Shown here: positions 6,927-10,898 of the stretch, in pieces
Numbering within the stretch: the first letter of the stretch is position 1
Layout of the letters: every line of letters begins with the position of its first letter
Made by a program: the position numbers and the translations under genes
Assembly (NCBI GenBank): GCA_040382055.1
Contig: JBEIGE010000052.1
Coordinates: 1-10,898 of the forward strand
DNA from: JBEIGE01 sp040382055
GTDB taxonomy: Bacteria; Pseudomonadota; Gammaproteobacteria; Burkholderiales; Burkholderiaceae_C
Direction: 5' to 3'
DNA length: 10,898 bases
Notes under the pieces: generated by a model
What the model was told of the DNA's origin: nothing
Database searches by the model: none
The model's input: only the letters and a program-made list of their open reading frames with translations

Positions 6927-7120
6927 CAAAGTTGAAGCCACCAGAACCAGGCCAGTCCCGCCACGATGCTGCAAAAAGCAAAGAAACGGATCTGCCCGTC
7001 ATTCATCTTCATAATTTGTGCAAACGTGTTGCGCCAACCCGATGGAGAGATAAAGGGGTAAAGCCCCTCAATCACCAACACCAAGGCAAGCGCCAACCAA
7101 AGCGCGTCGCTATCGACCAC
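6926..7120 (-). CDS. DUF2065 (YjeT-like) small inner-membrane protein
   Basis: This 64-residue protein has two predicted membrane helices (about 6-23, ALWLALALVLVIEGLYPF, and 44-62, IRFFAFCSIVAGLAWFWWL) joined by a short polar loop with SPSGWRNTF and MKMNDGQIR. It matches DUF2065/YjeT (COG3242), whose members often lie beside hflC or purA; the E. coli member opens with the same WLALALVLV pattern. Function is unknown; the position suggests a link to the HflKC membrane complex, which is only inference. The start is GTG at 7120, the base directly after the hflC stop (TAAGTG), with no Shine-Dalgarno site of its own, so translation is probably coupled to hflC. The alignment with YjeT supports this start over internal TTG codons. 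Confidence 0.9.
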   Translation of the reverse strand: MVDSDALWLALALVLVIEGLYPFISPSGWRNTFAQIMKMNDGQIRFFAFCSIVAGLAWFWWLQL

Positions 7121-8020
7121 TTAGTTTTTGGCAGCCGCGGGCGCAGCAGTTCCGCGGAAAGCCTTGAAAAACTCGGAGGAAGACGGGTCGAGAACCATGA
7201 CATCGCTTTTCTTCGCAAAGCTGGCCTTGTAGGCATCCAGGCTTCGGTAAAACTGGGCGAACTGTGGATCACGTCCAAAAGCATCCGCGTAAATGCGCGC
7301 GGCCTCTGCGTCTCCCTCACCTTTGGTTTTCTGGGCGTCCCGGTAGGCGTTGGCCACGGTGACTTCGCGCTGGCGATCGGCATCTGCGCGAATTTTTTCG
7401 CCCTCTGCCGCTCCGGTCGAACGCAGCTCGTTGGCAACGCGCTTGCGCTCGGCTTCCATACGGCGATAGACCGACTCAGTGATGGCATCAACATAGTCAG
7501 CTCGGGTAATACGAACGTCAACCACATCTACGCCCCAGGGCTTTGCACCACGAACTTTTTCAAGCACTTCGGCCTTGACGTCAGCGCTCAACTGTTCACG
7601 CTTGACAGAAAGTATTTCTTTGACGGTGCGCTTGTTAATCTCTTCCTGAAAGGCGTTGCGCACCACCCGATTGAGCTGGCTGGCACCGGCCGCCTCATCC
7701 AGACCCACATTCCGGATGTACTGCGTAGGTTCGGAAATTCTCCAGCGGACATACCAGTCAACCACCACACGCTGCTTTTCCGCCGTGAGCATGGGCTCGG
7801 TGTCAGTGCTGTCAAGAGTAAGCAAGCGCTTGTCGATGTAGCTCACATTCTGGAAAGGCGGGGGCAGTTTGAAGTTCAGTCCGGGCTCGGTGATGACCTC
7901 CTTGATCTGACCCAAGGCATAAACTACACCAAACTGACGCTGATCAACCACAAAAAGCGTGGAACTGATGAGCGCCAGCAAAAGCAGCAACGATGAAAAA
8001 ATGATTCCAATTCGGTTCAT
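7121..8020 (-). CDS. hflC: HflC, SPFH-domain modulator of FtsH protease
   Basis: HflC pairs with HflK in a large ring in the inner membrane that encloses and restrains the FtsH protease. The 299-residue protein starts with one signal-anchor helix (about 4-25, IGIIFSSLLLLLALISSTLF) directly followed by VDQRQFGVVYALGQI, the standard opening of the Band 7/SPFH domain. Next come EPGLNFKLPPPFQNVSYIDKR, a basic and acidic helical stretch with KPWGVDVVDVRITRADY, and the coiled-coil region MEAERKRVANELRSTGAAEGEKIRADADRQ. The tail is short and Ala rich. It is somewhat shorter than E. coli HflC (334). The ATG at 8020 lies 9 bases after hflK, with AGGAG 6 bases upstream. A long open frame on the opposite strand (6932-7996) is an antisense shadow. 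Confidence 0.97.
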   Translation of the reverse strand: MNRIGIIFSSLLLLLALISSTLFVVDQRQFGVVYALGQIKEVITEPGLNFKLPPPFQNVSYIDKRLLTLDSTDTEPMLTAEKQRVVVDWYVRWRISEPTQYIRNVGLDEAAGASQLNRVVRNAFQEEINKRTVKEILSVKREQLSADVKAEVLEKVRGAKPWGVDVVDVRITRADYVDAITESVYRRMEAERKRVANELRSTGAAEGEKIRADADRQREVTVANAYRDAQKTKGEGDAEAARIYADAFGRDPQFAQFYRSLDAYKASFAKKSDVMVLDPSSSEFFKAFRGTAAPAAAKN

Positions 8021-8026
8021 GTCGGT

Positions 8027-8032
8027 CTCCTA
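8027..8032 (-). promoter_or_regulatory. hflC Shine-Dalgarno site overlapping the hflK stop
   Basis: On the minus strand the hexamer TAGGAG contains both the hflK stop codon TAG and the AGGAG ribosome site of hflC, 6 bases before the hflC ATG. Ribosomes ending hflK therefore finish on the site where hflC initiation begins, a simple arrangement for making the two partner subunits in matched amounts. Confidence 0.7.
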
Positions 8033-9418
8033 ACGGGAATCACGGTCACGAGTGCGGGAAGCATCCCGAGCCCTGATGTCATTGGATTGGGGGATTGGCG
8101 GCGCAGCGACCGCGGGGGCAGCGCTTGCAGGGGGGGCGATGCCGGCAGCTTCAGCAGCCGTCATTTGCATGATTCGATCCAGCGGCAAATAAAGCATGTT
8201 GCTGCCTTGGCGGGACTCCACCAGAACCTTGGTCACATTGGTGTAAATTTGTTGCATGGTGTCGAGATACATGCGGTCACGGGTGACCTGAGGCGCTTTT
8301 TGATACTCTGCCAAAACGGACTTGAAGCGCTGGGAATCACCCTGAGCCTGTGAAACGATCCGTGATTTATAAGCCTCCGACTCTTCCTTGAGACGGGATG
8401 CAGAGCCGATAGCGCGCGGAATCACATCGTTGGCATAGGCCTGGGCTTCGTTTTTGGCGCGCTCACGCTCTTGCCCTGCCTTGAGGACATCATCAAAAGC
8501 AGATTGAACCTGCTCCGGCGGCCTGACACCCCCTTGTTGCAGGTTAATGCCGACGACCTCAATTCCAACCTTGTAACGGTCGAGGATATCTTGCATCAAG
8601 GTCCTGACCCGTGGGGCAATCTGGTCACGCTCTTCGGACAAGGCCGAGTCCATTCGCATTTTTCCAACCACCTCACGCACCGCAGTCTCAGCAGCCAGCA
8701 CAACCGCCTCGCCAGGGTTTTTGCTTTCGAACAGGAAAGCCCGGGCATCACTGAGCCGGTATTGAACAGCAAACTTGATTTCAACAATGTTTTCATCTTC
8801 AGTCAGCATGGCTGATTCGCGCAGACCTGTGGCTTTGATCACCGTATCGCGCCCGACGTCCACAGAGCGAATTTGCGTGACAAATATCAACTCGTGACGT
8901 TGAATGGGGTAAGGCAAACGCCAATTGAAGCCAGCACCAGCAGTTGAGTTGTACTTGCCAAATTGAGTAATGACAGCTTGCTGTCCCTCTTGCACAATGA
9001 AAAATCCCGTGCCCAGCCAGACCAGCACCGCGACTACGGCAATAAGGCCGGCACCGATACCAGCGCTCTTCATATCTGGCTGAAAGCCACCGCCGCCTGA
9101 GCCATTGCCACGACCGCCCCGACCCCCACCACTACCACCAAAAAGGCTTCCAAGTTTGCGATTGAGGTCTTTCCAGAGCTCATCAAGGTCGGGAGGACCG
9201 CCCTGGGCTCCACCGGAACGACGGCCGCCAGCCTGTGGCTGGTTAGTCGGGTTGGGTGGATTTGGCGGGGTTTCCTGCTCGGGGCGTGGGGTATCCGGTT
9301 TGTCAGAGCCAGTTGACTTGTCATCCCCTCGACCCCAGCGCGGGTCATTGAGGCTAAACATGCCGCGGACACGCCTAAAGTACTGAATCAATTTCAAGGC
9401 CGGGGTTGGAGGGTACAT
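8030..9418 (-). CDS. hflK: HflK, SPFH-domain modulator of FtsH protease
   Basis: HflK is the larger partner of HflC in the membrane complex that modulates FtsH. The protein (462 residues from the ATG at 9418) has a long cytoplasmic N-terminus with FSLNDPRWGRGDD, a Pro/Asn/Gln-rich stretch, the conserved PPDLDELWKDLNRKLGSLF motif (76-93), and a Gly/Arg-rich linker (94-112). One membrane helix follows at about 119-141, then VQEGQQAVITQFGKY opens the SPFH domain, then a helical coiled-coil region rich in Glu, Ala and Arg, and an Ala/Pro-rich tail ending RDRDSR. An inner ATG at 9361 (MFSLNDPRWG) would give 443 residues and is a credible alternative, because the 19 extra residues are not obviously conserved; neither start has a strong ribosome site. 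It sits 41 bases after hflX and 9 before hflC. Confidence 0.96.
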   Translation of the reverse strand: MYPPTPALKLIQYFRRVRGMFSLNDPRWGRGDDKSTGSDKPDTPRPEQETPPNPPNPTNQPQAGGRRSGGAQGGPPDLDELWKDLNRKLGSLFGGSGGGRGGRGNGSGGGGFQPDMKSAGIGAGLIAVVAVLVWLGTGFFIVQEGQQAVITQFGKYNSTAGAGFNWRLPYPIQRHELIFVTQIRSVDVGRDTVIKATGLRESAMLTEDENIVEIKFAVQYRLSDARAFLFESKNPGEAVVLAAETAVREVVGKMRMDSALSEERDQIAPRVRTLMQDILDRYKVGIEVVGINLQQGGVRPPEQVQSAFDDVLKAGQERERAKNEAQAYANDVIPRAIGSASRLKEESEAYKSRIVSQAQGDSQRFKSVLAEYQKAPQVTRDRMYLDTMQQIYTNVTKVLVESRQGSNMLYLPLDRIMQMTAAEAAGIAPPASAAPAVAAPPIPQSNDIRARDASRTRDRDSR

Positions 9419-9459
9419 TGTTGGGTCTCTCGATCATAAACAAGTTGGATTGTGCCAAA

Positions 9460-10629
9460 TCAGGGCAGCAGATCCAAAAGAGGTTTGTAAGGGTCTTTGG
9501 TTAGCGAGGGTATTGCAATGGCATTAACGCGTTCGGATAGCAAACGCCTGAGTGCTTGCAGACCTTCGCTGGTTTTCGCGCTTACAAAAATACGGGGGGT
9601 AAGCTCACCGTCAAGTTCAAACAGATCCTCCATCTTCACAGGAAAACGGGATGGATCGACGGCATCAAGCTTGTTAAAGACCAGGATTTGAGGCACCTTT
9701 GCAGCGCCAATTTCTCCGAGCACGCCCATGACCTGCTTTATCTGATCGACGAAATCGGGGTTAGAGGCGTCCACTACATGGATCAGCAGATCGGCATCAA
9801 CAGCTTCCTGCAGGGTCGCTTCGAAAGCATCGATCAAACCATGTGGCAAATCGCGTATAAACCCAACCGTGTCTGACAAGGAAACAGTTCGCCCAGTTTC
9901 ACCGAGATAGAGTTGCCGTGTGGTTGTATCCAGCGTGGCGAACAACTGATCTGCGGCATACACGCGGGCCTTCACCAAGGCATTGAACAAGGTCGATTTG
10001 CCTGCATTGGTGTAACCCACCAGCGAAATGTTGAAGGCGTTGTGCCTTTCCCTTTGGCGGCGCTGGGTCTTGCGTTGACGCTTGACTTTATGCAAACGTT
10101 CTTTGATCTTTTTGATGGACTCCGCGATCATTCTGCGATCAAGCTCGATTTGCTTCTCACCCGGACCTCCGCGCACCCCTGCCCCACCGGTTTGACGCTC
10201 CAGATGGGACCAGCGACGAACCAATCGGGTGCTCAGATACTCAAGCCTGGCCAGTTCAACTTGCATCTTTCCCTCGTGACTGCGAGCACGCTGAGCAAAA
10301 ATCTCCAGTATCAGCAGGGTTCGGTCATTGACAGGCAACTCAAGGTGCCGCTCAAGATTACGCTGTTGCGCTGGACTGAGGCTTTGATCGAACAATACCT
10401 CGACTGCTCCGTACTGAGTAGCCAGCAGCTTGATTTCATCGGCCTTGCCGCTACCTACGAACAGCGCGGCATCTGGGGCTTTTCGGTTGCAGGTGATACG
10501 CGCAACCGGTTGCAGTCCAGCAGTAGCTGCCAGCAAACCCAGCTCTTCAAGTTCTGAATCGAAGTGAACTCTTCCTAGATCCACCCCGACCAGTAGGGTT
10601 GGGATAAGGGCGTTTTCAGACAAGCTCAA
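9460..10629 (-). CDS. hflX: GTPase HflX, ribosome-rescue factor
   Basis: HflX is a GTPase that binds the 50S subunit and splits stalled or stress-arrested 70S ribosomes. In the 389-residue protein the N-terminal HflX domain includes LFVGSGKADEI and DQSLSPAQQRNLE (57-94), followed by the hallmark GVRGGPGEKQIELDRR (151-166) and a basic helical linker (170-196, many Lys/Arg). The G domain has G1 GYTNAGKST (205-213), a switch-I region with TLDTTTR (232-238), G3 DTVGF (253-257), G4 NKLD (319-322) and G5-like VSAKT (about 349-353). The C-terminal domain is short, ending PYKPLLDLLP. Its start is TTG at 10629, overlapping the hfq stop (TTGA); a TGA lies just upstream in frame and no ATG or GTG is available, so TTG 10629 or the TTG two codons later must be used. 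Translation is likely coupled to hfq. Confidence 0.96.
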   Translation of the reverse strand: MSLSENALIPTLLVGVDLGRVHFDSELEELGLLAATAGLQPVARITCNRKAPDAALFVGSGKADEIKLLATQYGAVEVLFDQSLSPAQQRNLERHLELPVNDRTLLILEIFAQRARSHEGKMQVELARLEYLSTRLVRRWSHLERQTGGAGVRGGPGEKQIELDRRMIAESIKKIKERLHKVKRQRKTQRRQRERHNAFNISLVGYTNAGKSTLFNALVKARVYAADQLFATLDTTTRQLYLGETGRTVSLSDTVGFIRDLPHGLIDAFEATLQEAVDADLLIHVVDASNPDFVDQIKQVMGVLGEIGAAKVPQILVFNKLDAVDPSRFPVKMEDLFELDGELTPRIFVSAKTSEGLQALRRLLSERVNAIAIPSLTKDPYKPLLDLLP

Positions 10630-10874
10630 GCAGCTAAGGCTGGCTCATCCCCGGTCGATGAAAAGTTAACCGCACGGCCCGGCACGATGGTGGAAATGGC
10701 GTGCTTGTAAACCATCTGGGTAACTGTATTTCTGAGTAATACAACATACTGATCAAAAGACTCAATCTGGCCTTGCAACTTGATTCCATTGACAAGGTAA
10801 ATGGACACCGGCACATGCTCGCGACGGAGAATGTTGAGAAAGGGATCCTGCAAAAGTTGGCCTTTGTTGTTCAC
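10626..10874 (-). CDS. hfq: RNA chaperone Hfq
   Basis: Hfq forms a hexamer ring that pairs small RNAs with mRNAs in post-transcriptional control. The 82-residue protein is a typical short betaproteobacterial Hfq. The proximal-face residues are present: QDPFLN (9-14), and YKHAIS (56-61) carrying the Lys-His pair, one position later than in E. coli. The Sm core is IYLVNGIKLQGQIESFDQYVVLL, and the rim patch reads RREH (17-20) in place of the E. coli RRER. The C-terminal tail after PGRAVNF is short (about ten residues). The start is GTG at 10874 with a CGGA site 7 bases upstream; no in-frame ATG occurs before an upstream TAA. The stop overlaps the hflX start. Only 24 bases of upstream sequence are visible, so the promoter and the preceding gene (der in many relatives) cannot be seen. 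Confidence 0.98.
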   Translation of the reverse strand: MNNKGQLLQDPFLNILRREHVPVSIYLVNGIKLQGQIESFDQYVVLLRNTVTQMVYKHAISTIVPGRAVNFSSTGDEPALAA

Positions 10875-10898
10875 GATATGGTCCGTGTTTAGGAGTTA

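Noticed and set aside
6932..7996. A 354-codon open frame on the plus strand opposite hflC and DUF2065
   Set aside because: It lies entirely antisense to two well-identified genes, has no recognisable domain and no ribosome site; long antisense frames are common in GC-rich coding sequence.
9080..9137. Gly-codon-rich repetitive stretch in hflK, considered as a DNA repeat
   Set aside because: It is a low-complexity Gly/Arg linker seen in HflK proteins generally and not an independent repeat element.
9913..10557. A 214-codon open frame on the plus strand opposite hflX
   Set aside because: It is antisense to a clear HflX GTPase and its product has no recognisable motif; judged a shadow frame.
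1..10898. Search for tRNA, rRNA, CRISPR, insertion sequences, attachment sites or a hidden defence system
   Set aside because: None was seen. Nearly all of the window is explained by compactly packed housekeeping genes, and no gap exceeds 68 bases.

Overview
The window looks like ordinary chromosomal core sequence from a betaproteobacterium, most likely Burkholderiales and probably Comamonadaceae. This rests on gene order (hfq, hflX, hflK, hflC, a DUF2065 gene, hisZ, purA and a phosphoribosyltransferase in one line, an arrangement known from that group), on protein character (short Hfq, DUF2189 membrane protein, a separate HisZ regulatory subunit) and on a moderate-to-high GC content. The genus assignment is inference, since no search could be run. 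There are no RNA genes, mobile elements, CRISPR arrays or signs of recent transfer.

Layout. The left end (1-1418) is read on the plus strand: the 3' part of a TesA-like arylesterase/lysophospholipase, overlapping by an ATGA junction with mnmH (selU), the tRNA 2-selenouridine synthase. The rest (1446-10874) is one block of eleven genes on the minus strand, converging on mnmH with a 27-base gap. In transcription order these are hfq, hflX, hflK, hflC, a DUF2065 small membrane protein, hisZ, purA, a purine-type phosphoribosyltransferase, a cystathionine beta-lyase (metC-like), a DUF2189 membrane protein and a 63-residue charged protein of unknown role. Gaps are short (from a 3-base overlap to 68 bases), so much of the block could be co-transcribed. 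The 68-base gap before hisZ is the largest and the best place for an internal promoter.

How the genes fit together. The first part is about RNA and membrane-protein quality control: Hfq (sRNA chaperone), HflX (ribosome-rescue GTPase), and HflK/HflC (SPFH complex controlling the FtsH protease), followed by a tiny YjeT-like membrane protein. The second part concerns PRPP and purine metabolism: HisZ activates the ATP-phosphoribosyltransferase HisG, PurA makes adenylosuccinate from IMP, and the next gene is a PRPP-dependent salvage-type enzyme. The third part is methionine/cysteine metabolism plus two uncharacterised proteins.

Four of the thirteen genes use non-ATG starts (hfq GTG, hflX TTG, DUF2065 GTG, the 63-residue protein TTG), and two of these start exactly at the stop codon of the gene before, which suggests translational coupling. 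No convincing new biological system was found. The most useful leads are the small uncharacterised proteins, the coupled starts, a palindrome before hisZ, and an unusual residue in the cystathionine beta-lyase cofactor site.
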